Assembly: GCA_028876655.1 (NCBI GenBank)
Contig: JAGWRA010000025.1
Coordinates: 1-53,396, forward strand
Length of the DNA stretch: 53,396 nt
Origin: Acidobacteriota bacterium
GTDB taxonomy: Bacteria > Acidobacteriota > Vicinamibacteria > Vicinamibacterales > CAVVIG01
Direction: 5' to 3'
Part shown: piece by piece, positions 41,143-52,200 of the stretch
Numbering within the stretch: position 1 is the first letter of the stretch
Layout: each line of letters begins with the position of its first letter
Position numbers and translations under genes: made by a program
The notes under the pieces: model-generated
What the model was told of the DNA's origin: nothing
The model's input: only the letters and a program-made list of their open reading frames with translations
The model's database searches: none

Positions 41143-43167
41143 ATGCGTCACGTCCTCACGCGCAGCCGGCTCGCCTGCACGCTGCTGCTGATCCTGGCCG
41201 CCGCGCCGCTGGCCGCCCAGTCCGCGGGCTTCCGCAGCGCCGACCTGTCGGCCATGCAGGCCACGGGCGCCGCGCGCATCTCGCCCGACGGCTCCCACCT
41301 CGCCTACACGGTCGAGCGCTATGACCGCCCCGGCCGCCCGTACGGCCAGGTCTGGATCCTGGATCTCGCCAGCGGCCGCAGCGTCCGGCCCGGCAGTCCG
41401 GAGCAGCCGAGCGGGAACCCGCGCTGGTCGCCCGACGGCCGGTGGCTCGCGTACGACGGCAGCGCCGGCAATCGGTCGGGCCTGATGATCGTGCACCCCG
41501 ACGGGTCGGACCCGACGTTCCTCGCGCCGACCGAGAGCACGAATTCGCCGCTGCCCGGCCGCGGCGAGAGCATCGCGTGGTCGCCCGACAGCCGGTCCAT
41601 CGCGTACGTGTCGGCCGTCGCCGGCCCCGAGACGCAGGCGGCGAGCGGCGACCCGGAGGTCATCACCCGCTACAACTACAAGCCGACGGCCTCGGAGGGG
41701 CTCACGCGGTTCAACGACAACCGCCGGCTCCACCTCTTCATCGTGGACCTGGCGACGAAGCAGGTGCGCCAGCTCACCCGCGGCGATCATTACGAACACT
41801 CGCTGCAATGGTCGCCCGACGGGAAGCAGATCGTCTTCATCTCGAATCACGAGCCGGACCAGGACCGGGTGTTCAACTACGACATCTTCACGGTGACCGT
41901 CGCCGACGGCCACGTGCGCCGGCTGACGTTCACGCGCAACGCGGAATACGACCCGACCTGGTCGCCCGACGGCCGGACGATCGCCTATCTCGGGACGAAG
42001 CGGCCGCTCACCTCCTCGGAAACGACGATGGAGGACACGCACGTGTGGCTGATCGACGCCGACGGCACCCACCGCCGCGAGATCGGGGGCGACGTCGACG
42101 GCCGCCAGGAGCAGCCGGCCTGGGCGCCTGACGGGCGGTCGGTCTACACGACGGTGCAGATGCGGGGCGACGTCGACCTGTACCGGCTGCCGGTCGCCGG
42201 CGGCGCGCCGGAGCGGGTCGTGGCCGGGCGCGGCCGCGTGGGCGACTATTCGATCGCGCGCGACGGCACGCTCGCCTACTCGCTGACGACCGCTTCGTCG
42301 CCGGCCGAGGTGTACGTGCAGCACGGGACGGCGGCCCGCCCGGTGACCGACGTCGCGAAGGCGTTCCTCGCGGGCCGAACGGTGGCGCCGGTGAAGGCCT
42401 TCACGACGGAGAGCTTCGACGGCAAGCTCCGGATCGAGTCGTTCCTCACCGAGCCGCTCGACCTGCAGCCGGACCACGAGTATCCCGTCATCGTGGAGCT
42501 GCACGGCGGGCCGCACGGCCAGCAGGGGCCGGCCTTCGACTTCAAGGCGCAGGTCTATGCGGCGCACGGCTTCGCCACCCTGATGGTGAACTACCGCGGA
42601 TCGACCGGGTACGGGCAGACGCTCGAAGATGCGATCTTCGCGGATCAGGACGGCGCCGAGGCCCGCGACGTGCTCTACGCCCTGGACGTCGCCGAGGAGC
42701 AGTTCCCGTGGATCGACCGGCGCCGCGAGGGGGTGGAGGGGGTCAGCTACGGCGGGCAGCTGACCGACTGGCTGATCACGCAGACCAACCGGTTCGCGGC
42801 GGCCATCCCGATTGCCGGCATCTCGAACCTCGTCAGTTTCAACTACATGGCCTACTACCACGACTACCTGGCCGTGGAATACGGCGGCTATCCGACGACT
42901 GGGAACATCATGGACCGGCTGTGGGACCGGTCGGCGCTGCGCTACGCGGCGCAGGTGCACACGCCGACGATGTTCGCGCACGGGGAGAACGACAACGACG
43001 TGCCGATTGCGGAAGCGGAACAGTTCTACATCGCGCTGAAGGATGTCGGGGTGGAGACAATTATGGTACGCTATCCCCGCGAAGGGCACGGCATCCGGGA
43101 GACCCGCCACGTGCAGGATCTGATCGACCGGAGCCTGGCCTGGTACGATCGCCATTTCTCGAAGTAG
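41143..43167 (+). CDS. S9 family peptidase (prolyl oligopeptidase / acylaminoacyl-peptidase type) with PD40 propeller
   Basis: Signal peptide; SPDGSHLAY/SPDGRWLAY repeats; catalytic region GVSYGGQLTDWLITQTNRFAAAIPIAGISN; C-terminal YPREGHGI. Confidence 0.94.
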   Translation: MRHVLTRSRLACTLLLILAAAPLAAQSAGFRSADLSAMQATGAARISPDGSHLAYTVERYDRPGRPYGQVWILDLASGRSVRPGSPEQPSGNPRWSPDGRWLAYDGSAGNRSGLMIVHPDGSDPTFLAPTESTNSPLPGRGESIAWSPDSRSIAYVSAVAGPETQAASGDPEVITRYNYKPTASEGLTRFNDNRRLHLFIVDLATKQVRQLTRGDHYEHSLQWSPDGKQIVFISNHEPDQDRVFNYDIFTVTVADGHVRRLTFTRNAEYDPTWSPDGRTIAYLGTKRPLTSSETTMEDTHVWLIDADGTHRREIGGDVDGRQEQPAWAPDGRSVYTTVQMRGDVDLYRLPVAGGAPERVVAGRGRVGDYSIARDGTLAYSLTTASSPAEVYVQHGTAARPVTDVAKAFLAGRTVAPVKAFTTESFDGKLRIESFLTEPLDLQPDHEYPVIVELHGGPHGQQGPAFDFKAQVYAAHGFATLMVNYRGSTGYGQTLEDAIFADQDGAEARDVLYALDVAEEQFPWIDRRREGVEGVSYGGQLTDWLITQTNRFAAAIPIAGISNLVSFNYMAYYHDYLAVEYGGYPTTGNIMDRLWDRSALRYAAQVHTPTMFAHGENDNDVPIAEAEQFYIALKDVGVETIMVRYPREGHGIRETRHVQDLIDRSLAWYDRHFSK

Positions 43168-43190
43168 CTATCGCAGAGAGGACCGCTCGC

Positions 43191-43655
43191 ATGGGAGAGA
43201 TCAATCCGTCGATCCGCATCATCATCGCCATCTTCTCGGGGGCGCTGGCCGTGGTGTTCTTCCACGAGCCGACGATCGCGGTATTCCACCTGATCCACCT
43301 GACGTCGCAGCACGCGTACCCGACCGATCCGACGATTCCGATGTGGATGCCCGCGATCTCGTCGCGGATGTTCTGGGGCGGCGTGTTCGCGATCGGCGTG
43401 GCCTTCGCGACGGCCAAGCAGCCGGGCGGGCTCGCCTGCCTGAAGCGGGGCGCGCTGTTCGGCGCCATCTTCTGGTCGCTGGTCACCTGGATCCCGGAGG
43501 CGCTGCTCAAGGGGCTCCCGCTGTTCGACGGGCTGCACGTCGGCGAGATCCTCACCACCCTCGTCGCCAATGGCATCTGGGGGTTCGGAACCGCGCTGCT
43601 GATCATCATCTTCTCGTTCCTGACGGTGAACCTCGCGGACATCTCGCTGACCTGA
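43191..43655 (+). CDS. Small multi-pass membrane protein, unknown function
   Basis: MGEINPSIRIIIAIFSGALAVVFFHEPTIAVFHLIHL... hydrophobic segments; ATG preceded by purine-rich GAGAGGA. Confidence 0.72.
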   Translation: MGEINPSIRIIIAIFSGALAVVFFHEPTIAVFHLIHLTSQHAYPTDPTIPMWMPAISSRMFWGGVFAIGVAFATAKQPGGLACLKRGALFGAIFWSLVTWIPEALLKGLPLFDGLHVGEILTTLVANGIWGFGTALLIIIFSFLTVNLADISLT

Positions 43656-43660
43656 GACAC

Positions 43661-43695
43661 GTCGGACGTCCGACGTCCCACGTCCGACGTCCAGA
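43661..43695. repeat. Period-7 tandem repeat (GTCGGAC GTCCGAC GTCCCAC GTCCGAC GTCCAGA)
   Basis: In-register heptamers starting 5 nt after the stop codon of the upstream CDS. Confidence 0.8.
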
Positions 43696-43705
43696 CCACT
43701 GACGC

Positions 43706-43766
43706 CAGGGACCAGGGAAGAGGGACAAGCAAGGTCTTGCCCCTTTCCCCTTGCCCCTTGTCCCTG
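43706..43766. repeat. Opposed heptamer arrays forming an imperfect inverted repeat
   Basis: Left CAGGGAC CAGGGAA GAGGGAC; right GCCCCTT TCCCCTT GCCCCTT GTCCCTG; AGGGACAAG (43721) pairs with CTTGTCCCT (43757). Confidence 0.75.
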
Positions 43767-43924
43767 TCGTTTCTGGCCTATCCCGCCGACAGCCGGATCC
43801 CCACGATCGACACCAGCAGGCGCACGAGCCAGGCAGCCAGGACCGTGACCGTGCCGCGCCTCGCGCTGGCCCGGCCGGGCTCCCCCCGCTCGGCGGTCGC
43901 CCGGCGGCCTTCCGCCCGGGACCG

Positions 43925-45820
43925 TCAGATGTCGATCTGCATGCCGAGCTCGACGACCCGCTCGGTGGGGATGCGGAAGAAGTTCGTGGCGTGGCGGGCG
44001 TTGCGGGACATGAAGGCGAACAGTCGGTAGCGCCAGCGGGCCATCTCGGGCTTCGCGGACGGCAGCAGCGTCTCGCGGCCGAGGAAGAAGGTGACGTCGC
44101 TCATGTCGACGTCGAGCCCCCTGGCGCGCGCCCGCGTGAGCACCTCGACGGCGTTCGGGTCCTGCATGAAGCCGTAGTGCGCGGTCACGCGGTAGAAGCC
44201 GGCCTCGAGCGGCTGGACCTCGACCCGTTCGTCGCGCGGCACGCGCGGGATGTCCTCGGTCAGCACCGTCAGCAGCAGCACGCGTTCGTGCAGGACCTTG
44301 TTGTGGCGCAGGTTGTGCTGCAGCGCGACCGGGACGCCGTCCGGGCTGCCCGTCATGAAGACCGCCGTCCCCGGCACGCGCACCGGCGGGTGCTCGCGGA
44401 GCCCCTCCGCGAAGTCGTCGAACGGCATGTTGATCCGGCGCTGGCGGTCGCGCAGCAGGCGCCGGCCGTGCTCCCAGGTGGCCATCACGGTGTAGAGCAG
44501 GGCCGCGACGACGAGCGGGAACCAGCCGCCGTGCTCGATCTTCAGCAGGTTCGCGCCGAAGAACGACAGGTCGACGACGATGAACGACGCGGTGAGCAGG
44601 ATGGTCGCCCACAGCCGCCAGCCCCACAGCTCGTGCTCGACGATGGCGAGCAGCACGGTCGTGATCACCATCGTCGTGGTGACGGCCACGCCGTAGGCCG
44701 ACGCCAGGTTGCTGGACGACTGGAAGCCGAGGACCAGGCCGATGGTCGCGATCATCAGGGCCCAGTTCACCTGCGGCACGTAGATCTGCCCGCGCTCGTC
44801 GGGGGACGTGAAGTCGATCTCGACGCGCGGCAGGTAGCCGAGCTGCACGGCCTGCTGCGTCAGCGAGAAGGCGCCCGAGATGATCGCCTGCGACGCGATG
44901 ATCGTCGCCACCGTTGACAGCATCACCATCGGGTACAGCAGGCCGGCCGGCGCCAGCCGGTAGAACGGCTGGTGCGCGGTCGTCGGATCGGTGATGAGCA
45001 GCGCCCCCTGCCCGAAGTAGTTCAGCAGCAGCCCCGGCAGGACGATGGTGAACCAGGCGAGCCGGATCGGCGCCCGGCCGAAGTGCCCCATGTCGGCGTA
45101 CAACGCCTCGCCGCCGGTGACCACCAGGAAGACGGACCCGAGCACGAGGAAGCCGGTGGCGCGGTTGCGCACGAAGAAATCGAGCGCGTAGTACGGGTTC
45201 ACCGCCAGGATGACGTGCGGCTGGCGCACGATCGCCAGCACGCCGAGCGCGCCGATCGTGATGAACCAGAGCAGCATGATCGGCCCGAACACCGCGCCGA
45301 CCGTGGCCGTGCCGCGGTTCTGCACGAGGAACAGGCCGATGAGGATCGCGATCGTGATGGGGATGACGTAGGGCTGGAAGACGGGGGTCGCGACCTCGAG
45401 GCCCTCGACGGCGCTCAGCACCGAGATGGCCGGCGTGATCATGCCGTCGCCGTAGAGCAGCGCCGCCCCGAACAGCCCGAGCGTCACCAGGATCCAGCGG
45501 CGCCGGCCCGCCCGCCCCTTCGTCCGGTCCTCGCGCACCAGCGCCATCAGGGCCAGGATGCCGCCCTCCCCCCGGTTGTCCGCCCGCATGACGAACACGA
45601 GGTACTTGACGGAGATGACGATGATGAGCGACCAGAAGATCAGGGACAGCACGCCGAAGACGTTCGCCGGGTCGGGCACGATGGCGTGCTCGCCGAAGAA
45701 GCACTCGCGGAGGGCGTACAGCGGGCTCGTGCCGATGTCGCCGTACACGACGCCCAGGGCGACGAGGCTGAGGGCGGCCACGCGCCGCGACGAGGAACGA
45801 GCCGGATCTGAATCAGTCAT
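43925..45820 (-). CDS. kup: Kup-family potassium transporter
   Basis: SLVALGVVYGDIGTSPLYALRECFFGEHAI... GDGMITPAISVLSAVEGLEVATP. Confidence 0.96.
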   Translation of the reverse strand: MTDSDPARSSSRRVAALSLVALGVVYGDIGTSPLYALRECFFGEHAIVPDPANVFGVLSLIFWSLIIVISVKYLVFVMRADNRGEGGILALMALVREDRTKGRAGRRRWILVTLGLFGAALLYGDGMITPAISVLSAVEGLEVATPVFQPYVIPITIAILIGLFLVQNRGTATVGAVFGPIMLLWFITIGALGVLAIVRQPHVILAVNPYYALDFFVRNRATGFLVLGSVFLVVTGGEALYADMGHFGRAPIRLAWFTIVLPGLLLNYFGQGALLITDPTTAHQPFYRLAPAGLLYPMVMLSTVATIIASQAIISGAFSLTQQAVQLGYLPRVEIDFTSPDERGQIYVPQVNWALMIATIGLVLGFQSSSNLASAYGVAVTTTMVITTVLLAIVEHELWGWRLWATILLTASFIVVDLSFFGANLLKIEHGGWFPLVVAALLYTVMATWEHGRRLLRDRQRRINMPFDDFAEGLREHPPVRVPGTAVFMTGSPDGVPVALQHNLRHNKVLHERVLLLTVLTEDIPRVPRDERVEVQPLEAGFYRVTAHYGFMQDPNAVEVLTRARARGLDVDMSDVTFFLGRETLLPSAKPEMARWRYRLFAFMSRNARHATNFFRIPTERVVELGMQIDI

Positions 45821-45953
45821 CGTCCAGGGTGCGCCAACGATCGAATCCCGGCGCCGCGGCCCTGCACCGGCCGGGGCCCTCGGGCGGAACGTGACAGTTT
45901 ACCTCACCTGCGCCGCGCCCGGTCCCGGGCCTCATGTATCCTGTACGTGACCG

Positions 45954-46727
45954 ATGACGCCTGCCGCGCTTCCCCCGCCCGCCCGCCTGGCCGACGACGA
46001 CGTCCACATCTGGTGCCTGCGACAGGACCACCCGATCGACCCGCAGGCCCTGGCCGTCTGCGAGGCGCTGCTGTCACCCGGCGAGCGGGCGCGCCGCGAC
46101 CGGTTCGTCTTCCCCCGGCACCAGCGGCAGTTCCTGCTGGCGCACGCGCTGGTCCGGGCCACGCTCTCGCACTACACGGGCGTGGCGCCGGCCCGCTGGA
46201 CGTTCGCCGAGAACCAGTACGGCCGGCCCGAACCGGCGACGCCCGACGTGGCCCTGCCGATCCGCTTCAACCTCTCGCATACCGACGGCCTGATTGCGTG
46301 CGCCGTGACACTCGGCCGCGACATCGGCGTCGACGTCGAGGACGTGACGCGGCAGGCCGCCGGCCTCGACATCGCCGAGCGCTACTTCGCCCCCGCCGAG
46401 GTGGCCGACCTGGCGCGGGTGCCGGAGGCGGACCGGGCGCGCACCTTCTTCGACTACTGGACGCTGAAGGAGGCCTACATCAAGGCGCGCGGCATGGGGC
46501 TCGCGCTGCCGCTGCGGGCCTTCGCCTTCCGTCTCGCCCCGGGGGCGCCGCCGGCGATCGCCTTCACGCCGGAGCTGGACGACGATCCGGCCACGTGGCA
46601 GTTCCGCCTGCTCCGCCCGACCGCCACGCACCGCCTGGCGCTGGCCGTGCGCGACTCGCCGGTGCGGCCCGTGCGGATCGCGCTCGACTGGGCGGATCCC
46701 GCCCTCTTCGCCCGGTATCACCGCTGA
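45954..46727 (+). CDS. 4'-phosphopantetheinyl transferase, Sfp type
   Basis: RFNLSHTDGLIACAVTLGRDIGVDVEDV ... FFDYWTLKEAYIKARGMGLALPL. Confidence 0.94.
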   Translation: MTPAALPPPARLADDDVHIWCLRQDHPIDPQALAVCEALLSPGERARRDRFVFPRHQRQFLLAHALVRATLSHYTGVAPARWTFAENQYGRPEPATPDVALPIRFNLSHTDGLIACAVTLGRDIGVDVEDVTRQAAGLDIAERYFAPAEVADLARVPEADRARTFFDYWTLKEAYIKARGMGLALPLRAFAFRLAPGAPPAIAFTPELDDDPATWQFRLLRPTATHRLALAVRDSPVRPVRIALDWADPALFARYHR

Positions 46728-46738
46728 GGACGGCCGCC

Positions 46739-47614
46739 ATGCGCCTGCTCGCCATCAGCGATCTGCACGTCGACTACGCGGCCAACCGCGCGGCCCTCGA
46801 CGCGCTGCCACCCTGCCCCGACGACTGGCTCGTGCTGGCGGGAGACGTGGGCCATGCCACCGACCAGATCGAACGGGCGCTGCGGACGCTCACCACCCGC
46901 TTCGCGAAGGTCATCTGGGTGCCGGGCAACCACGAGCTCTGGACGACCTCGGACGATGCGCCGCGTGGCGAGGCGCTCTACGGCGAGCTGGTCGCGCGGT
47001 GCCGCGCCTGCGGGGTCGTGACGCCCGAAGACCCGTATCCGGTCTGGCCGGGTGACGGACCGCCCTGCGTGATCGCCCCGCTGTTCCTCCTCTACGACTA
47101 CAGCTTCGCCCCCGACGGCCTGTCGCCGGAGGCGGCGGTGGACTGGGCGGTCGAGAGCGGCGTGCTCTGCGCCGACGAGCGGCTGCTGCATCCGGATCCG
47201 TACCCCACGCGCGAGGCCTGGTGCGAGGCACGGTGCCGGCTGACCGAGGCGCGGCTGGCCGCGGTGCCGGCCGGACACGAGATCGTGCTGGTGAACCACT
47301 TCCCGCTCCGCCGCGACCTGGCCGTGCTGCCGGCGATCCCGCGCTTCACGGTCTGGTGCGGCACGCGGCGGACCGAGACGTGGCACACACGCTTTCCGGT
47401 GAGGGCTGCCGTGTCGGGCCACCTGCACATCCGCGCGACACATTGGCGCGACGGCGTCCGGTTCGAAGAGGTCTCGTTCGGCTACCCGCGGCACTGGCAG
47501 GCGGAGCAGGGGCTGGCCCCCTACCTGCGGGAGATCCTGCCGGGCCCGGCAGGGCCGGCGCCGGCCGGCGCCGCGAGCCGGTTCCGCCGGCGGCCGTGGC
47601 TGGCCGTCGACTAG
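46739..47614 (+). CDS. Metallophosphoesterase
   Basis: MRLLAISDLHVDY ... LVLAGDVGH ... VPGNHELW ... AVSGHLHIRA. Confidence 0.92.
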   Translation: MRLLAISDLHVDYAANRAALDALPPCPDDWLVLAGDVGHATDQIERALRTLTTRFAKVIWVPGNHELWTTSDDAPRGEALYGELVARCRACGVVTPEDPYPVWPGDGPPCVIAPLFLLYDYSFAPDGLSPEAAVDWAVESGVLCADERLLHPDPYPTREAWCEARCRLTEARLAAVPAGHEIVLVNHFPLRRDLAVLPAIPRFTVWCGTRRTETWHTRFPVRAAVSGHLHIRATHWRDGVRFEEVSFGYPRHWQAEQGLAPYLREILPGPAGPAPAGAASRFRRRPWLAVD

Positions 47615-47651
47615 CACCGGCCGGCCGTCTCCCGTAAACTGAAGAGAGTAC

Positions 47652-48920
47652 ATGTTGACGAAGGCCACGCTCTCGCGCATCCGGCGCACCGTCCGCCCGC
47701 AGACCTCGGAGGGGCCGCTGGCGGCGCCGGCCGCCGCCCCGCGCACGCTCGCCGCCGACAGCCCGTTCGAGCCGCATCGCGTCGCCGCGTTTCCGGCGGC
47801 CTCCTCGTCGCGGGTCCTGTTCGTGGATCTCGCGCGGGCGTGTGCCGTCGTCTTCATGATCCAGGGGCACACGCTGAACGTCCTGCTGGCGCCCGAGTAC
47901 GCCACCGGGGCGTTCTTCAGCAGCTGGCTCTTCCTGCGCGGACTGACGTCCCGGCTCTTCCTGGTGCTGGCGGGATTCGCCTTCACGGTGGCCACCAGCC
48001 GGCACTGGGAGGCGAACCGGCGCCTCTCGGCCCGGAGCTGGAAGCGGATCCGCCGCTTCAGCTTCTTCGTGCTGCTCGGGTATTCGATGCGGTTCCCGGT
48101 GCGCCACCTGCGGGACCTGCAGTTCCTCGGGCCGGCCCACTGGCAGTACTTCCTGACGGTCGACATCCTGCAGTGCATCGGCGTCGGCCTGCTGCTGCTC
48201 CAGCTGCTGGTCTTCCTGTCGAAGACGCGCCGGCGCTACGCGTACGCGGCCGCGGCGCTGTGCGCCCTGGTCGTCGTGCTGACCCCGATGGCCGAAGCCG
48301 GCCAGTGGACCGCGCACACGCCGATGACCCTCGGCGCGTACCTGTCGACGGCCGGGGGCTCGCTCTTCCCGTTCCTGCCGTGGGGCGCCTACCTGCTGCT
48401 CGGTGCGGCGCTCGGCGGGCTCTACGCCGACTGGGGCGCGGCGCGGCCGCGGGTCTTCCAGGCGCGCGTCCTGCTCGCGGGCGGACTCGCCGCCATCGCG
48501 ACCGGGCTGCTGCTCCAGACCTGGCATCTCGGACCGTTCAGCCGGGCCGACTTCTGGAGCACGAGCCCGAACCTGTTCCTCGTCACCGGCGGTTCGGCCC
48601 TGGTGCTGCTCTCCGGCTTCGCGCACGCCGGCCAGCGGCTCCGGCGCCTGCCGCCCGTCCTGCAGGCGCTCGCGCAGGAGTCGCTGGTCATCTACTTCAT
48701 TCACGTCTGCATCCTGTACGGATCGGGCTGGAACCCGAGCCTGCGCGCCCTCATCGGTTCGCACCTCGGCCCGATCGGCACCGGCGCCTGGATCGTCGTC
48801 CTGGTCGCCTCGATGGCGCTCGTCGCCTGGAGCTGGAATCGGCTGAAGCGCGAGTACGCGTGGGCGGCGACGCTGACGCGGCTGACCGCCGCCGCCTGGG
48901 TCGCCTACTCCATCGCCTGA
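47652..48920 (+). CDS. Membrane acyltransferase-like protein (DUF1624 / heparan-alpha-glucosaminide N-acetyltransferase-like)
   Basis: SRVLFVDLARACAVVFMIQGHTLNVLLAPEY... multiple TM helices. Confidence 0.8.
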   Translation: MLTKATLSRIRRTVRPQTSEGPLAAPAAAPRTLAADSPFEPHRVAAFPAASSSRVLFVDLARACAVVFMIQGHTLNVLLAPEYATGAFFSSWLFLRGLTSRLFLVLAGFAFTVATSRHWEANRRLSARSWKRIRRFSFFVLLGYSMRFPVRHLRDLQFLGPAHWQYFLTVDILQCIGVGLLLLQLLVFLSKTRRRYAYAAAALCALVVVLTPMAEAGQWTAHTPMTLGAYLSTAGGSLFPFLPWGAYLLLGAALGGLYADWGAARPRVFQARVLLAGGLAAIATGLLLQTWHLGPFSRADFWSTSPNLFLVTGGSALVLLSGFAHAGQRLRRLPPVLQALAQESLVIYFIHVCILYGSGWNPSLRALIGSHLGPIGTGAWIVVLVASMALVAWSWNRLKREYAWAATLTRLTAAAWVAYSIA

Positions 48921-49223
48921 CGCCGCCCCGCCCCGGGATCCGGCGCCGGCTCGGGGGCGCGAGGGGCCCGCCGCCGCACCTCATCCATTCAGGCGCCGCG
49001 CTGGCGCAGGCTTTGCTGCAACAACCCGATGAGCCGGCGGCTGGCGTGCGGCCGGCGGCTCCGGATCGGCCCGCGCCAGATCGCCGTTCGCCCTCATCTC
49101 CTTCTCCGCGCGGGCTTTCGGGCTCCAGTCGCCGGCGCACGGCCTCACGCCGGAGGCCGACGCCGTCAGGCCGGCAGTGTCGATAACGGCTGACCTTTGA
49201 CGCGTGCACGGATACACAGCCCC

Positions 49224-52200
49224 ATGAACCTCTCGGCGCTCTTCATCAAGCGGCCGGTCATGACGACACTGGTCATGTCGGCCATCCTGCTGTTCGGGAT
49301 CGTGGCGTACCGCGCGCTGCCGGTCAGCGACCTGCCGAACGTCGACTTCCCCACCATTTCCGTCTACGCGAGCCTGCCGGGCGCCAGCCCGAGCACGATG
49401 GCGGCGTCGGTGGCCACGCCGCTCGAGCGGCAGTTCTCGACGATCAACGGCGTGGACAACATGAGTTCGAGCAGCACGACCGGCTCGACGCAGATCACGC
49501 TGCAGTTCGACCTGAGCCGTGACATCAACGCGGCCGCGCAGGACGTGCAGTCGGCGATTGCCGCCGCCTCGCACCAGCTGCCGCCGAACATGCCGAGTCC
49601 GCCGACCTACCGCAAGGTGAACCCGGCGGCCTCGCCGATCATGTTCCTGTCGCTCACCTCGCCGACGATGCGGCTGTCGGACCTGGACGAGTACGCGGAA
49701 ACGACCGTCGCGCAGCGGATCTCGATGGTGAGCGGCGTGGCGCAGGTGTCGGTCTTCGGGGCGCAGAAGTACGCGGTGCGCATCGAGCTGAACCCGCAGG
49801 ATCTCGCGGCCCACCAGATCGGGATCGACCAGGTGGCGACGGCCATCCAGGACGGGAACGTGAACCTGCCGACGGGCGAGCTGAACGGCCAGGCGCACTC
49901 CTACACGGTGCAGGCGAACGGCCAGCTGCAGGATGCCGCGGCGTTCCGGCCGCTGGTCGTCGCCTACCGGAACGGCGCGCCGGTCCGGCTCGGCTCCCTC
50001 GGCCGGGTGCTGGACAGCGTGCAGGACAACCGGACGGCCAGCTGGTCGGACGGGCAGCGATCGGTGGCCCTGGCGGTGGAACGGCAGCCGGGCACGAACA
50101 CCGTGGCGGTGGTCGACGCGATCCGCGCGCTGCTGCCGACGCTGCGGACGGAGATGCCGGCGGGCGTGCAACTGCGGATCCTGCACGATCACTCGACGTC
50201 GATCCGCGCGTCGGTCGACGACGTGACGCACACGCTGCTGCTGACGATCGGCCTGGTGATCCTCGTCATCTTCCTGTTCCTGCGGAACGTCCCGGCGACG
50301 ATCATCCCGAGCCTGGCGCTCCCCTTCTCGCTGGTCGGCACCTTCGCGGTGATGTACGAGCTGGGCTACAGCCTCGACAACCTGTCGCTGCTGGCCCTCA
50401 CGCTGGCCGTCGGCTTCGTCGTCGACGACGCCATCGTGATGCTGGAGAACATCGTCCGCCACCTCGAGATGGGCAAGGGCGTGCTCGAGGCGTCGCTCGA
50501 CGGCTCGCGGGAGATCGCGTTCACGATCCTGTCGATGACGCTGTCGCTGACGGCGGTGTTCATCCCCGTGCTGTTCATGGGGGGGATCCTGGGGCGGCTG
50601 CTGCACGAGTTCGCGGTGACGATCGCCTCGGCGATCCTGGTGTCGGGGTTCGTCTCGCTGACGCTGACCCCGATGCTGGCCAGCCGCTTCCTGCGGGACG
50701 CCGGCGAGGTGCGGCACGGCCGGCTCTACCGCGCGTCGGAACGGGCGTTCGACGGCCTCTTGCGGGCCTACGAGTGGAGTCTGCAGGGGGCCCTGCGGCA
50801 CGGCCGGATCGTGCTGGCGGGCACGGTCGCCATCATCGTCGCGACCGGGTGGCTCTTCACCGTCGTCCCGAAGGGGTTCGTGCCGAGCGAGGATCAGGGG
50901 CTGATCATGGGCTCGACGCAGGGGCCCGAGGGGATCGCCTTCCAGGCCATGGAGGCCCGGCAGCAGGAGGCTGCCGACATCATCGCGCACGACCCGAACG
51001 TCGCCCACTTCATGTCGAACGTGAACGACAACGGGTCCGGCTTCCTGTTCATGCACCTCAAGCCGCGCAGCGCGCGGGCCCTGAGCGCCGATCAGGTGAT
51101 CGAGGAACTGCGGCCGAAACTGGCGCAGATTCCGGGCCTGCGGGTCTTCCTGCGGAACCCGCCGCCGATCAACATCGGCGGCCACGTCTCGAAGAGCGAG
51201 TACCAGTTCACGCTGCAGAGCCCGGATACGACCCTGCTCTACGGCGTGGCGCCGCGCTTCGAGCGCCAGCTGGCGACCCTCCCGCAGCTGGCGGACGTGA
51301 CCTCCGACCTGCAGATGCGCAAGCCGCAGGTCGACGTCGAGGTGAACCGCAACGAGGCGGCCGCACTCGGCGTCACGGCCGCGCAGGTCGAGGACGCACT
51401 CTTCACGGCCTACGGCTCGCGGCAGGTCTCGATGATCTACGCGCCGAACGACGAGTACGAGGTCATCCTGCAGCTGGAGCCGCGGTTCCAGCGCTCGCCG
51501 TCCGCCCTGCAGCAGCTCTACGTCCGGTCCTCGTCCGGGACCCTGGTGCCGCTGGCGTCGGTCGCCCGGCTGAAGACGACGACGGGGCCGCTGTCGATCA
51601 ACCACGTCGGCCAGCTGCCGGCGGTGACGATGTCGTTCAACCTGGCCCCAGGCGTGTCGCTGGGCAGCGCGCTCGCGGCCGTCCAGGCCACCGCGCAGCG
51701 CGATCTGCCGAGCAGCATCACCACGAGCTTCCAGGGAACCGCCCAGGCCTTCCAGTCGTCGCTGACCGGCCTCGGCATCCTGCTCGTGCTCGCCGTGCTG
51801 GTGATCTACATCGTGCTGGGCATCCTCTACGAGAGCTTCATCCATCCGCTGACCATCCTGTCGGGCCTGCCGGCCGCCGGCTTCGGGGCCCTGCTGAAGC
51901 TGCTGCTGTTCCACGTCGATCTCGACCTCTATTCGTTCGTCGGCGTGATCATGCTGGTGGGCCTGGTGAAGAAGAACGGCATCATGATGATCGACTTCGC
52001 CCTCGACGCGCAGCGCCGGGAGCACAAGCCGGCCATGGCCGCGATCTACGAGGGTGCCGTGGTCCGCTTCCGGCCGATCATGATGACGACCGCGGCCGCG
52101 CTGATGGCCACGCTGCCGATCGCGCTCGGCACCGGCGCCGGATCGGAGTCGCGTCGCCCCCTCGGCCTCGCCGTCGTCGGCGGGCTGCTGTTCTCGCAGT

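Noticed and set aside
43770-43924. Small minus-strand membrane peptide downstream of kup (…GTVTVLAAWLVRLLVSIVGIRLSAG)
   Set aside because: TM-like segment ends at a stop, but no convincing start codon or RBS was found in frame; could be a decayed fragment.
48921-49223. Decayed membrane-fusion gene upstream of the RND permease
   Set aside because: ORFs there are Arg/Ala-rich shadow frames with no adaptor-like motifs.
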